DNA of 47,139 nucleotides, from contig JAUVLU010000020.1 of NCBI GenBank assembly GCA_030600585.1, forward strand, positions 1 to 47,139, in the 5' to 3' direction. The position numbers and the translations under genes are program-made. Shown one piece after another: positions 17,203 to 25,150 of this stretch. Position 1 is the stretch's first letter. Each line of letters begins with the position of its first letter. Origin of the DNA: Candidatus Cloacimonadota bacterium. Its GTDB lineage: Bacteria; Cloacimonadota; Cloacimonadia; Cloacimonadales; TCS61. A model generated the notes under the pieces. It did not search any database. It worked only from the letters and a program-made list of their open reading frames with translations, and had not been told where the DNA came from.

Positions 17203-18714
17203 TTAATCTCTTTTGAAGACATATTTGTAATTATTTGAAGTAGGAGGTTCTCCATTGTCTCCTACAAGTTTAAGTTTTTTAAATTTGGTTAAATGTCTAT
17301 AAGCTTTTTTATCATCAAAATTAAAATGTTCAGCATATTCCTTTTTACTTAATTCCCCTTTTACTTTTACATATTCTAATCCCTCAAGTTCATAATCATT
17401 CAATTGTTTGAATTTCTCATTCATGCTCCTAGTCATATGAATTGTTCTTGGAAAAGTTACAATTACATTTTGTTTCTTATATTTAATAATGGGTAATGGT
17501 AAATTATATTTCTCTCTTAATGTTTTATAAGTATCCATTCCAACACCTGACTCTTCCATAAATTGCATAAGATTAAATATGTAAGCTAATTCAGAATTGC
17601 GGGTTTGTGAAATAGCTGTAAAATTCTGGAGATCTTCAATTGAGTTAGGAGAAATTGGTCCTCCAGGACTCCTTATCTCAATTTTCTCTGGTGTAATTTC
17701 CAATTCAACCTTAGCACTTTTAATTGAATAATCACGATGGATAATAGCATTAACAATTGCTTCACGAACAACCTCAGGAGGGAAATGAGATACTTTTTCT
17801 CTTGTAAAATTTGATCTGTCTATGCTTTCGGGTACAACTTTCTTAATCCATGCTTTCACCTGATCAGGGACTAAAACAATTGCATCATCAAAACTTTCCG
17901 TATCTGGTTCTGCACCACCACCATAATCAACTTTTGCCTTTACCGAGGCTTGAGGAAATTTATCTCTTGGATTTTTGCCAAATAATAAAATGCAATCACC
18001 TGTAGGTTTTATCTCTCCGCTTTTCGAATCTACATCCATTAAATTCTTATTGATTAAATCAGTTATGAGTTCATCCGAATCATGAGTATACACTTTCTTT
18101 GTTTTATTTATATACAATTTAAGAGCATCTTTTGAGAGAGAATCAATACTGGTGTTTTTAATTGCTGCTTGTAAAGGTCCATTTACAACTAATTTAGCTA
18201 GCTTTTGTTTATTATTTTCTTCCTCAACCCAGTCGTTAAAATCTTTATTAAATGCTAAAATTTCATGATGTAAATCGGAATCAAAAGAAAGTACTTCAAC
18301 TTTCATTTTTTCTAAGTACTTTTTACCTCCTTTTGCTTTAGGATTTAACTCCTGTACCCCATACCAAACTTTAGTAATTCGAGCATTAGCAATTCTTTCA
18401 GCGCAACAGATTTTAGGTTCATTTCTTGCTTCTGGACCACAACAGGGTTCAAGAGTAGCAAATAACCAACAATTCGAAACATCTGTGGTTCGAAATTTCT
18501 TATCCAGCAAAGTGTATTCTGCATGATCACCCTCCCGAAACTCACCTCTACAAGCAATATCATATGTACCATCTGGAAATACAAGCACGGCACCAACACT
18601 CGGATTGGGAGTACTTTTATTTTTCTCATCAACAGAGTCCTTCATTGCTTTAATTGCTTCTTGCATATAAAATCGTGGGTCTTCTCTACAATTCTTTGTT
18701 GGTCCTCTCTTCAT
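17203..18714 (-). CDS. RibD-like deaminase / GHKL ATPase (HATPase_c_4) / winged-helix fusion
   Basis: The 503-residue protein has three recognisable parts. Residues 12-145 form a RibD/dCMP-deaminase-like zinc domain: TPNPSVGAVLV, the catalytic HAE at 64-66, and LEPC at 88-91 with a further CC at 103-104, so the loop between zinc cysteines is longer than in RibD. Residues about 195-425 match the ATPase half of AlbA_2/Schlafen-like proteins: LLFGKNPRDKFPQA, the N-box REAIVNAIIHRDYS (317-330), IRSPGG (347-352) and ESGVGMDTY (388-396). Residues 433-500 look like a winged helix. The deaminase stands where an AlbA_2 domain is usual. No reductase domain is present, so riboflavin synthesis is unlikely. 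A nucleotide- or nucleic-acid-deaminating regulator or defence effector is an inference. The gene lies between a palindromic tandem repeat and an integrase remnant. Confidence 0.8.
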   Translation of the reverse strand: MKRGPTKNCREDPRFYMQEAIKAMKDSVDEKNKSTPNPSVGAVLVFPDGTYDIACRGEFREGDHAEYTLLDKKFRTTDVSNCWLFATLEPCCGPEARNEPKICCAERIANARITKVWYGVQELNPKAKGGKKYLEKMKVEVLSFDSDLHHEILAFNKDFNDWVEEENNKQKLAKLVVNGPLQAAIKNTSIDSLSKDALKLYINKTKKVYTHDSDELITDLINKNLMDVDSKSGEIKPTGDCILLFGKNPRDKFPQASVKAKVDYGGGAEPDTESFDDAIVLVPDQVKAWIKKVVPESIDRSNFTREKVSHFPPEVVREAIVNAIIHRDYSIKSAKVELEITPEKIEIRSPGGPISPNSIEDLQNFTAISQTRNSELAYIFNLMQFMEESGVGMDTYKTLREKYNLPLPIIKYKKQNVIVTFPRTIHMTRSMNEKFKQLNDYELEGLEYVKVKGELSKKEYAEHFNFDDKKAYRHLTKFKKLKLVGDNGEPPTSNNYKYVFKRD

Positions 18715-18748
18715 AATTAATTTAATACTCCTCTGTTATTGTCATTGC

Positions 18749-18761
18749 ACAGTGTCACTGT
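18749..18761. promoter_or_regulatory. candidate operator palindrome upstream of the deaminase-ATPase gene
   Basis: The perfect 13-bp palindrome ACAGTGTCACTGT lies 35 bp upstream of the ATG. A minus-strand TACAAT -10 candidate is at 18774-18769, which would place the palindrome at or just after the start of transcription. The matching -35 is poor. A GAGGAG ribosome-binding site lies about 13 bp before the ATG. The palindrome could be bound by the gene's own winged-helix domain, but that is inference. Confidence 0.35.
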
Positions 18762-18869
18762 ACTTTTTATTGTATGTGCACAATATTTGTGTATAACCTT
18801 TTGTTTTATTCTACCAAGTTTGTGGGATAAATTCAATTTGTTACATTTTTCTTTTATCATTGGTTCTTC

Positions 18870-19077
18870 CTATTCAAAGAAATCATCTACTGGATTTATA
18901 ATTTTATCAAGTGTTTTTGACACATGAGTATAAATTTCAGTTGTCTTTGAACCTTTATTTCCCAATATCTTTTATAGTATTTCAAACTTTTCCTTCTTTT
19001 CGTAAATGAGCTATAAAATTATGTCTTAAATAATACATATTCACAATTTTACTAATTTTGCTTTTTTGTAAAGTTTT
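18870..19077 (-). pseudogene. decayed C-terminal part of a tyrosine recombinase/integrase
   Basis: Conceptual translation of the minus strand gives KIVNMYYLRHNFIAHLRKEG in one frame, then after a one-base shift in an A-run KFEIL-stop-KILGNKGSK and TTEIYTHVSKTLDKIINPV, ending DDFFE and a stop. This matches the C-terminal signature of XerC/D-like integrases: LRHxFxxHL, a degenerate LGH box (LGN here) and the nucleophile Tyr in TTEIYTHVS. The frameshift near 19000 and the in-frame TAA (probably from CAA) show it is dead. The 5' part is missing and is interrupted by a palindromic repeat at 19096. It lies 156 bp upstream of the deaminase-ATPase gene, on the same strand. Confidence 0.75.
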
Positions 19078-19095
19078 TTAATTTCCCTATTTGTC

Positions 19096-19115
19096 ATTCC
19101 CGTGAAAACGGGAAT
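19096..19115. repeat. ATTCCCGT-N4-ACGGGAAT hairpin repeat
   Basis: A perfect 8-bp inverted repeat with a GAAA loop sits within TGTCATTCCCGTGAAAACGG and is followed by GAATCC. From general knowledge, similar ATTCCCxxxxxxxxGGGAAT units (dRS3-like in Neisseria, and many other genomes) are dispersed repeats and recombination sites. Between it and the rplS terminator (19116-19284) there are only further short inverted repeats: GTTTACC/GGTAAAC around 19200-19228 and AAAGGATT/AATCCTTT around 19233-19271. Confidence 0.6.
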
Positions 19116-19284
19116 CCATAAACCTTGAGATCGCTTCTCACAAAATTTCTTTTAGTTAGCAATCTTAAGGTTGAAATGTTGAAAGAAACCATGCCAAAAG
19201 TTTACCAGCCTCTGGATGGCAGGTAAACCTTTAAAGGATTAATTCCAAAGATAAAATGAAAGAAATCCTTTCAAGGTTAAGCAC

Positions 19285-19320
19285 AAAAAAAAGGGAGTTC
19301 GAAAAATCGAACTCCCTTTT
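19285..19320 (-). terminator. rho-independent terminator after rplS
   Basis: A perfect 14-bp stem (19289-19302 / 19307-19320) with a four-base loop is followed, in the minus direction, by a continuous T-run. It closes the long minus-strand ribosomal/housekeeping run and lies 18 bp after the rplS stop. Confidence 0.92.
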
Positions 19321-19337
19321 TATATAATTTGAAGAAT

Positions 19338-19685
19338 TTAATATCTTCTTTTTTCTTTTACACGTGCAGCTTTACCTTTAGCTTCTCTAAGATAGAATAG
19401 TTTAGCTCTACGCACACGACCAAATCTTACAACATCGATCTTGTCAATATTGGGTGAGTTAAGCGGGAAAATACGCTCAACACCAACGCCATTACTTATT
19501 TTTCTTACAGTGAATGTCTTAGAAATCTGTGCTCCTCTTCTCTGGATCACGATTCCTTGAAAAACCTGTATTCTTACTTTTGATCCTTCCTTGATCTTAT
19601 AGTGAACTTTAATTGTATCACCAACTCTGAACTCAGGAAGGTCTGTTCTCATCTGTTCTTTTCCAACTTCATTTAAAATGTCCAT
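19338..19685 (-). CDS. rplS: 50S ribosomal protein L19
   Basis: The 115-residue protein matches bL19: [59 protein letters not shown] and [20 protein letters not shown]. It sits at the 30S-50S interface and forms intersubunit bridges. It is the last gene of the rpsP-khpA-rimM-trmD-SPOUT-rplS block, an arrangement conserved in many bacteria, and a strong terminator follows it. Confidence 0.98.
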   Translation of the reverse strand: MDILNEVGKEQMRTDLPEFRVGDTIKVHYKIKEGSKVRIQVFQGIVIQRRGAQISKTFTVRKISNGVGVERIFPLNSPNIDKIDVVRFGRVRRAKLFYLREAKGKAARVKEKRRY

Positions 19686-19695
19686 CTTTCCTCCT

Positions 19696-20244
19696 TTATT
19701 TTTCGGAAGATAGTCTATCTAACACAATAGCAACTGCGCTTCTAACAGAAAGGTGATTATAATTTTCCTTTCCTTCTATAGGTTTTAAAACATGATCTGC
19801 CTGTTCGAGAACTTCTTTGGTAAGGCCGTTACCAGTACCAAAAAGAAGTAGAACAGGACTCTTGAGTTTTCTCAGATCATTAAAACTGATCTGTTGTTTT
19901 AAATTCGCTGCTGTTGTGGATACTACAAGACAGTCGTCTTCCTGTAAACTTATCTGTTTTACTGCAGTTTGGATATCAACTGCATATTCAATGAGCGATA
20001 GAGCTTGAACTCTATCATTATTATACTCTTTTGCAATGTCACTTTCCCAGAATTTTAAAATTCTGTTTAGAAGAAGTTCCTGCGTATTTAATGGAGTGAT
20101 AACAAAGAACTTTTTTAAGCCGAATGTTTTGCAGCTTCGGGCAATATCATGAATATCCAGATTGGTGATGGAAGTTGTTACCACATTACCATATTTATTA
20201 TATACCGGATGATGAACAAGCCCAAGATAAAGATTCGGCTGCAT
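19696..20244 (-). CDS. SPOUT-superfamily RNA methyltransferase (TM1570/PF09936-like)
   Basis: The protein (182 residues from the ATG at 20244, whose first base is the last base of the trmD stop) is a single-domain SPOUT methyltransferase. It shows the N-terminal [34 protein letters not shown], and the knot-forming [14 protein letters not shown] and [16 protein letters not shown], which bind S-adenosylmethionine. This small family is typically encoded between trmD and rplS (for example TM1570 of Thermotoga). The RNA target is not established. An upstream in-frame TTG at 20247 is a less likely start. Confidence 0.85.
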   Translation of the reverse strand: MQPNLYLGLVHHPVYNKYGNVVTTSITNLDIHDIARSCKTFGLKKFFVITPLNTQELLLNRILKFWESDIAKEYNNDRVQALSLIEYAVDIQTAVKQISLQEDDCLVVSTTAANLKQQISFNDLRKLKSPVLLLFGTGNGLTKEVLEQADHVLKPIEGKENYNHLSVRSAVAIVLDRLSSEK

Positions 20245-20918
20245 CAATCCTCCAGCAGGTCCGGACGGTTCTTCTTTGTTATTTCCAACGATTTTTGTTC
20301 ACGCCATTTTTCAATATTTTTATGATTCCCGGATAAAAGAATGTCTGGAACTTTGTGTCCCATAAATTCAGGTGGACGTGTATAATGAGGACAGCCCAAA
20401 AGGCCATCCTGATGTGAATCGGAGAGTGCTGAATCTATACTCCCCAGTACATCGTCCTGCAAACGTGCCACAGCGTCGATCATTACCATTGCTGGAATTT
20501 CACCGCCGGAAAGCACATAATCTCCAATTGAAAGCTCGTCTGTTACAAGAGTGTCACGAATACGTTGATCGATCTCTTTATAATGTCCGCAAACTATGAT
20601 CATCTCATCAACCTGACTGAATTTATTTACAGTTGATTGATCGAGTAACTTCCCTTGTGGAGTAAAATAAATAACCGGAATATCCCGACCGGCTTTGATT
20701 TTTGTGATAGCTTCATAAAGCGGTTCCGGCTTCATTACCATTCCGGCTCCACCACCGTAAGGATAATCATCTACTTTGTGGTGTTTATTAAAAGCAAAAT
20801 CGCGTATATCGGTTAATATTACAGATAGCGCCTTTTGTTTTATTGCTATCCCGACCATACTTTCTTTAAGAAAATTCTCAAACATTTGCGGGAAGAGAGT
20901 TAATACATCGATCTTCAT
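20244..20918 (-). CDS. trmD: tRNA (guanine37-N1)-methyltransferase
   Basis: TrmD methylates G37 next to the anticodon in tRNAs reading CNN and related codons, preventing +1 frameshifts. Key motifs are MKIDVLTLFPQMFENF, DYPYGGGAGMVMKPEPL, LVTDELSIGDYVLSGGE (the SAM trefoil-knot region) and LLGCPHYTRPPEF. The start is placed at the ATG at 20918, which overlaps the rimM stop as ATGA. A frame extension eight codons upstream lies wholly inside rimM and is not needed. At 224 residues the length is slightly short but complete. Confidence 0.96.
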   Translation of the reverse strand: MKIDVLTLFPQMFENFLKESMVGIAIKQKALSVILTDIRDFAFNKHHKVDDYPYGGGAGMVMKPEPLYEAITKIKAGRDIPVIYFTPQGKLLDQSTVNKFSQVDEMIIVCGHYKEIDQRIRDTLVTDELSIGDYVLSGGEIPAMVMIDAVARLQDDVLGSIDSALSDSHQDGLLGCPHYTRPPEFMGHKVPDILLSGNHKNIEKWREQKSLEITKKNRPDLLED

Positions 20919-21409
20919 AATTTCATTAATCCTTCGATACATTTAACGGTTATACAATTATCATTGATCTCTATAATAAATTTGTCTATTAATGGTATCA
21001 TCAATTCTTGTTTATTCTTCAATTCACAGATCAATAGATCATAAACTGAATTATTTAATATCTCAACAACTTTGCCGATCACTTCAGATTTGAAGATAAC
21101 TTTTTTCCCAACATGATCATCAATATTAAGTTCTTTTTTAAGAGATTCTACATCGATCTTTGGGATCATTACTTTCACATTACCTTCATCTGCTGCAAAT
21201 TGGAGTGTCTCGCTGTCATCAATTTTTATCCGGTAGTTATTTTTTACTTCTTCTACCGTCACATATCTCACACTATTATCTCTAAAGACCAAAAAAATAT
21301 TTCCCAAAAATTTCGGGTGGAAATTCTTACCGGCTTTAAATGGGATGAACCCATTCTCATCAATAAGTTTTCCCAGTTTACCTATTGCAACCAGGTCAGA
21401 AATCAGCAT
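20915..21409 (-). CDS. rimM: ribosome maturation factor RimM
   Basis: RimM assists maturation of the 30S head by binding S19. The 164-residue protein has the N-terminal barrel (DLVAIGKLGKLIDENGFIPF) and a PRC-barrel-like C-terminal part (DHVGKKVIFKSEVIGKVVEI, LMIPLIDKFIIEI). The sequence is divergent, but its position between khpA and trmD settles the identity. The khpA stop is immediately upstream. Confidence 0.88.
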   Translation of the reverse strand: MLISDLVAIGKLGKLIDENGFIPFKAGKNFHPKFLGNIFLVFRDNSVRYVTVEEVKNNYRIKIDDSETLQFAADEGNVKVMIPKIDVESLKKELNIDDHVGKKVIFKSEVIGKVVEILNNSVYDLLICELKNKQELMIPLIDKFIIEINDNCITVKCIEGLMKL

Positions 21410-21640
21410 CTATTCTAAAATTTCTAAAACAGCTTTTTTTCCTTGTCTTGCAGATACAGCTGTCATTATTGTGCGTATTGCACCTGCTGTACGTCCACGT
21501 TTCCCGATAACTTTTCCTATGTCATTTTTAGCAGAACGAAGTTTGTAAGTGGTAGATTTTTCAGCTTCTACTTCTTCAATCTCGATAGCACCTGGATCAT
21601 CTACTAAAGCTTTGACGATGAATTCAATAAGATCTTTCAT
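21410..21640 (-). CDS. khpA: KH-domain RNA-binding protein KhpA
   Basis: This small KH-domain protein (76 residues from the ATG at 21640) has DLIEFIVKALVDDP and the GxxG loop in GKVIGKRGRTAGAIRTIM. It binds RNA, often together with KhpB, and is encoded between rpsP and rimM in most phyla. A GTG at 21643 overlaps the rpsP stop and could serve as an alternative start one codon longer. Confidence 0.93.
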   Translation of the reverse strand: MKDLIEFIVKALVDDPGAIEIEEVEAEKSTTYKLRSAKNDIGKVIGKRGRTAGAIRTIMTAVSARQGKKAVLEILE

Positions 21641-21642
21641 CA

Positions 21643-22083
21643 CTATTTCTCTTCAGTATCCTTTTTCTTAGGAGTTTCTTTCTTCTCAGCTTTTACTACA
21701 GGTTTTTTTTTAGTTTTTGTAGCTGCCGGTTTAGTCTCTTTTTTCTCAGTTTTCTTCGCAGTAGTTTTCTTTGCTGTAGGTTTTTTTACTTTAGTCTCTT
21801 TTTCTTTTCCTTCGTTTGCTTCGTTCTTCAGATTGTGCCATTTTTCTAAAATTCCGGCTTTGCGGAATAAAGATCTTACTGTATCTGAAGGTTGTGCTCC
21901 GTTTTGTAACCAGTGAATAGCTCTATCTGTATCAACTTTAAGTGTAAGCGGATCAGTTTTTGGATCGTAGTATCCAAGAGATTCAAGATAAGCACCATCT
22001 CTTTTTTTACGAGAATCTAATACTACAATTCTGTAAAAAGGTGTATCAATTTTACCCATTCTTTTAAGCCTTAGCTTAACCAT
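21643..22083 (-). CDS. rpsP: 30S ribosomal protein S16 with Lys/Ala/Thr-rich C-terminal extension
   Basis: Residues 1 to about 85 form a standard bS16: [39 protein letters not shown] and [13 protein letters not shown]-like motifs. A low-complexity tail of about 50 residues follows, made of repeated KKTxAKK/EKKET blocks (about 95-146), so the protein is 146 residues against a usual 80-90. The tail resembles histone-H1-like or ribosomal extensions seen in some FCB bacteria and probably binds rRNA electrostatically. It is the first gene of the ribosome maturation block. A weak TTGACG-containing promoter could lie in the 177-bp gap to ffh. Confidence 0.96.
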   Translation of the reverse strand: MVKLRLKRMGKIDTPFYRIVVLDSRKKRDGAYLESLGYYDPKTDPLTLKVDTDRAIHWLQNGAQPSDTVRSLFRKAGILEKWHNLKNEANEGKEKETKVKKPTAKKTTAKKTEKKETKPAATKTKKKPVVKAEKKETPKKKDTEEK

Positions 22084-22260
22084 GTCGACTCCTTATTTCT
22101 TATTAAACTTTTATTAATTACTAAAAAGGATTAATTTTTTTTTAGCCCTTTATCGTCAAGCATTTTCTATATGCTTGACACACTGTTTTAACTTATTGAA
22201 ATGTAAAAAGTTATAAAACCGTTTTGCCATATAATCTTTATTACATTGTTTTTCCAAAAT

Positions 22261-23583
22261 TTAGAAAGGTAACATACTTTTATTCATAAACTTTGGATTA
22301 CTAAATTGCTTCATCATTTTCTTCATCTGCTCAAATTGTTTGAGAAGCCTGTTTACCTGTTGAATGGAAGTTCCGCTACCTTTGGCAATACGATATCTTC
22401 GGCTTCCATTAATGCTGGCTGGTTTTTCTCTTTCTTGCGATGTCATTGAAAAGATGATAGCTTCAATATGTTTGATATTTTTTTCATCAACTTTCATTCC
22501 CTTTAATGCTTTTCCGTTCATACCGGGGATCATTCCCATAAGTTGATCCATAGGTCCCATCTTTTGTATCTGCTGCAATTGAGAAAGGAAATCTGTAAAA
22601 GTAAATTGATTTTTCTGAAGTTTTTTCGCAAGTTTTTCTACTTCTTCGATATCAATATTGGCTTCTGCTTTTTCGATTAAGCTCAAAACATCGCCCATAC
22701 CCAGAATTCTATTTGCCATTCTATCGGGATGGAATTCTTCCAAATCAGATATTTTTTCACCGGTACCGACAAATACTATCGGTTTGTTTGTAACTGCTTT
22801 TATGGAAAGTGCCGCACCACCGCGTGCATCACTATCCATCTTTGTCAGGATCACGCCGTCGAACTCAAGCTGTTCATTGAATTCCCGTGCAACATTAACA
22901 GCATCTTGTCCGGTCATTGCATCGGCAACAAAGAAAATGTAATCCGGTTTCAAGAGTTTCTTGAGATCTTTCAACTCTTTCATCATTTTCTCATCAATAT
23001 GCAATCTTCCAGCAGTATCAAAGATCAGAAGATTTGCATCGGAATTTTCGGATTCCTTAATTGCATTTTTAGCAATTTTAATAACACTCTTCTGCTTTTC
23101 ATCTGCATGAACAGGAATGGATAACTGATTTCCCAGAACCCTTAATTGCTGAATAGCAGCCGGACGATAAACATCGCAGGCAACGAGTTTAGGGTTAAGG
23201 GATTGTTTGCGAAAATTGTTTGCCAGCTTGGCACAGGATGTAGTTTTACCCGAACCCTGCAAACCAACCATCATGATCTTGTTCAGTTTATTGTCGTGTA
23301 ATCTGATCTTGAAATTCTTACTTCCCATTAAATCAATGAGTTGATTATGCACGATCTTTATAACCTGATGACCGGGAGTAAGACTCTTCATTACTTCCGT
23401 TCCTACTGCTTTGGCACTAATGTCATTAACGAAATTTTTAACTATTTTAAAGTTCACATCAGCTTCTAAAAGAGCACGGCGAACTTCACGCATTGATTCT
23501 TTTATGTTTTGTTCGTTGAGTTTTCCATGACCTTTCAGCTTGCGGAAGATAGAATCAAAGCGTTCTGTTAAGCTATTAAACAT
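22261..23583 (-). CDS. ffh: signal recognition particle protein Ffh
   Basis: Ffh is the SRP54 GTPase that, with 4.5S RNA, targets nascent membrane proteins to FtsY and SecYEG. The 440-residue protein shows the N domain, P-loop GLQGSGKTTSCAKLA, LVACDVYRPAA, LLIFDTAGRLHIDE, LTKMDSDARGGAAL and GTGEKISDLEEFHPD. A methionine-rich M domain carries the RNA-binding SRRYRIAKGSGTSIQQVNRL. The length is typical. It begins 2 bp after the rpe stop. The SRP RNA gene is not in the window. Confidence 0.98.
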   Translation of the reverse strand: MFNSLTERFDSIFRKLKGHGKLNEQNIKESMREVRRALLEADVNFKIVKNFVNDISAKAVGTEVMKSLTPGHQVIKIVHNQLIDLMGSKNFKIRLHDNKLNKIMMVGLQGSGKTTSCAKLANNFRKQSLNPKLVACDVYRPAAIQQLRVLGNQLSIPVHADEKQKSVIKIAKNAIKESENSDANLLIFDTAGRLHIDEKMMKELKDLKKLLKPDYIFFVADAMTGQDAVNVAREFNEQLEFDGVILTKMDSDARGGAALSIKAVTNKPIVFVGTGEKISDLEEFHPDRMANRILGMGDVLSLIEKAEANIDIEEVEKLAKKLQKNQFTFTDFLSQLQQIQKMGPMDQLMGMIPGMNGKALKGMKVDEKNIKHIEAIIFSMTSQEREKPASINGSRRYRIAKGSGTSIQQVNRLLKQFEQMKKMMKQFSNPKFMNKSMLPF

Positions 23584-23585
23584 AA

Positions 23586-24233
23586 TTATTTATTTCTTAG
23601 GCTTTGTATTTGTTTTTTATAATCATCAGAGCCAAAGACAAATGAACCTGCAACCAGAATATCAGCACCGGTGTTGATAAGTTTAGCAGCATTTATATTG
23701 TTAACTCCGCCATCTACTTCAATTTCCAGATCAGGATTAATCTGATCGGCGAGTTTACGAAGTATTTCAATTTTTTTATACACAAGCGGTATAAAACTCT
23801 GCCCGCCAAAACCGGGGTTAACACTCATGATAAGTACAAAATCCAGATCAGCGATTACAGGGAAAATAGTTTCTACCGGAGTTGCAGGATTCAATGCAAT
23901 TCCGGCTTTTACACCTTTTTCTTGAAGAACTTTTAATTGCCTGTGAATATGAGATTCTGCTTCTTGATGGAATGATACATAATCGATATTCCATTTTCCC
24001 AATGTTTCAAGATAAACATCGGGATTGGTAACCATTAAATGTACATCTACCGGAATTTGGGCAATATCTTTGATCTGCTTGATCACCGGTAACCCAAAAG
24101 TAAGATTAGGGACAAAATGACCATCCATAATATCCAGATGAAGAATATCTGCACCTGCTTGCTGTATATTATTTATCTCTTCTTCTAAACGAACAAAATT
24201 CGCTGAAAGAAGTGATGAAGCTATTTTTATCAT
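23586..24233 (-). CDS. rpe: ribulose-phosphate 3-epimerase
   Basis: Rpe interconverts ribulose 5-phosphate and xylulose 5-phosphate in the pentose phosphate pathway. The 215-residue TIM barrel shows IASSLLSANFVRLEEEI, HLDIMDGHFVPNLTFG (the catalytic Asp and metal His), VDVHLMV, MSVNPGFGGQSFIP and EVDGGVNNINAAKLINTGAD (the second catalytic Asp). The length is normal. It lies 3 bp from the downstream dciA-like stop and next to ffh in a tightly packed operon. Confidence 0.97.
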   Translation of the reverse strand: MIKIASSLLSANFVRLEEEINNIQQAGADILHLDIMDGHFVPNLTFGLPVIKQIKDIAQIPVDVHLMVTNPDVYLETLGKWNIDYVSFHQEAESHIHRQLKVLQEKGVKAGIALNPATPVETIFPVIADLDFVLIMSVNPGFGGQSFIPLVYKKIEILRKLADQINPDLEIEVDGGVNNINAAKLINTGADILVAGSFVFGSDDYKKQIQSLRNK

Positions 24234-24236
24234 AAT

Positions 24237-24545
24237 TTACCTGTGCTTGCCTTTTTTGCTTTGTTTCAAAAAGAAAACAATATTAGATAATTTCACATGT
24301 AATATCCTATCGATATCACCGATAAGCTGTGATCTTCTGAGAACAAGTTCCTGCATCCACACATTGTTGCTAACAGCAATAAATAGAACGCCATTTTCTA
24401 ATTTAATTATAGAAGCACGCTCTGCCAATAAATTGCCAACTATCGATTTCCAACCAAATGCAATAGCTACAAGATCATGGTTTTCTGCACCGGCAATGCT
24501 AAAGACCAAATCTTTAACAGCATTACCGGTTTTGAAAAAGCTCAT
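24237..24545 (-). CDS. DciA-like (DUF721) protein
   Basis: The 102-residue basic protein has the DUF721 pattern: AIAFGWKSIVGNLLAERASI, LENGVLFIAVSNNVWMQEL and LRRSQLIGDIDRIL. DUF721 includes DciA, the replicative-helicase loader that replaces DnaC in most bacteria. The core KH-like fold is all that remains here, without an extended tail. It lies between a membrane protein and rpe. The family call is good, but the loader function is inferred from the family. Confidence 0.75.
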   Translation of the reverse strand: MSFFKTGNAVKDLVFSIAGAENHDLVAIAFGWKSIVGNLLAERASIIKLENGVLFIAVSNNVWMQELVLRRSQLIGDIDRILHVKLSNIVFFLKQSKKGKHR

Positions 24546-24574
24546 CGGAAATCAGCTATTATATCAAAAGGAGG

Positions 24575-25123
24575 TTAATCCTTTTTGAAATATAGTGAAA
24601 ATCCCCACCATGCAAAAACTGATACTGCCACAATCGACCAGTATGAAGTTCCTAGCGCATTATATGCATTAGGAAAATATGTGGATAGGAATGTTATTGC
24701 AAATACTGCTGGTACAATAGCAATGAGAATTAGAAGAACATATCCCAATATTTTCTTATGCTTTTCATCATTGATCAGAGTAATTGCCAATATGCCTAAC
24801 CCAACTAAGATAATTGTTGCCAGAAATATCAATATGTTTGGCAGGATAGGAAGACCGATTTTTTTCAGAGCTATGATAGGGCTGAAAAGACCGGCTAAAA
24901 GCAGGACAATACCAGATATTTTATAAACTAAAACGATTTTTTTCGGATCGATCTCGGTTCTTCTTTGATGTTTTTTAACATAAAGATAAACGAGTGCGAA
25001 AGTTGCAGTAAAGAACGCTAGATAAAAGAAAAATCCAAATGTCGGATCATCTGAAGAAAGTCCTAAAGCTGCAAATGCCAACAATAAAACTATCCATCCA
25101 ATAATACTAATTATTTTTTTCAA
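24575..25123 (-). CDS. small integral membrane protein of unknown function
   Basis: The 182-residue protein consists mainly of six hydrophobic helices (about residues 5-22, 30-48, 68-84, 90-112, 123-145 and 158-176) with short charged loops and a KKHQRRTEIDPKK cytoplasmic segment. No family motif was recognised. It sits between rplI and dciA in the housekeeping run and is probably co-transcribed with them. Confidence 0.7.
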   Translation of the reverse strand: MKKIISIIGWIVLLLAFAALGLSSDDPTFGFFFYLAFFTATFALVYLYVKKHQRRTEIDPKKIVLVYKISGIVLLLAGLFSPIIALKKIGLPILPNILIFLATIILVGLGILAITLINDEKHKKILGYVLLILIAIVPAVFAITFLSTYFPNAYNALGTSYWSIVAVSVFAWWGFSLYFKKD

Positions 25124-25150
25124 GTTTTCCTCCCTTTTATTCTAATTTAA

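Noticed and set aside
17038-17238. 66-codon plus-strand frame across the 63-bp repeat (MHGNISMPKF-like)
   Set aside because: It exists because the repeat length is a multiple of three. It has no ribosome-binding site and overlaps the end of the fusion gene on the other strand.
17040-18714. Retron-like locus (palindromic RNA plus effector)
   Set aside because: No reverse transcriptase is present anywhere in the window.
17203-18714. ribD of the riboflavin pathway
   Set aside because: The reductase half is absent, the rest of the protein is a GHKL ATPase, and no other riboflavin gene or FMN riboswitch-like sequence is nearby.
18739-18927. 62-codon plus-strand hydrophobic frame upstream of the fusion gene
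   Set aside because: It lies opposite the integrase remnant and the promoter region of the fusion gene. The Phe/Ile-rich composition is typical of AT-rich antisense frames.
20919-20942. Longer N-terminus for trmD (MYRRINEI)
   Set aside because: The extension lies inside rimM; the ATG at 20918 overlapping the rimM stop matches the known TrmD start (MKIDVLTLF).
22084-22260. Riboswitch or SRP RNA gene in the rpsP-ffh gap
   Set aside because: Only a short GTCAAGCA/TGCTTGAC inverted repeat and a weak promoter-like TTGACG are visible; no conserved RNA motif was seen.
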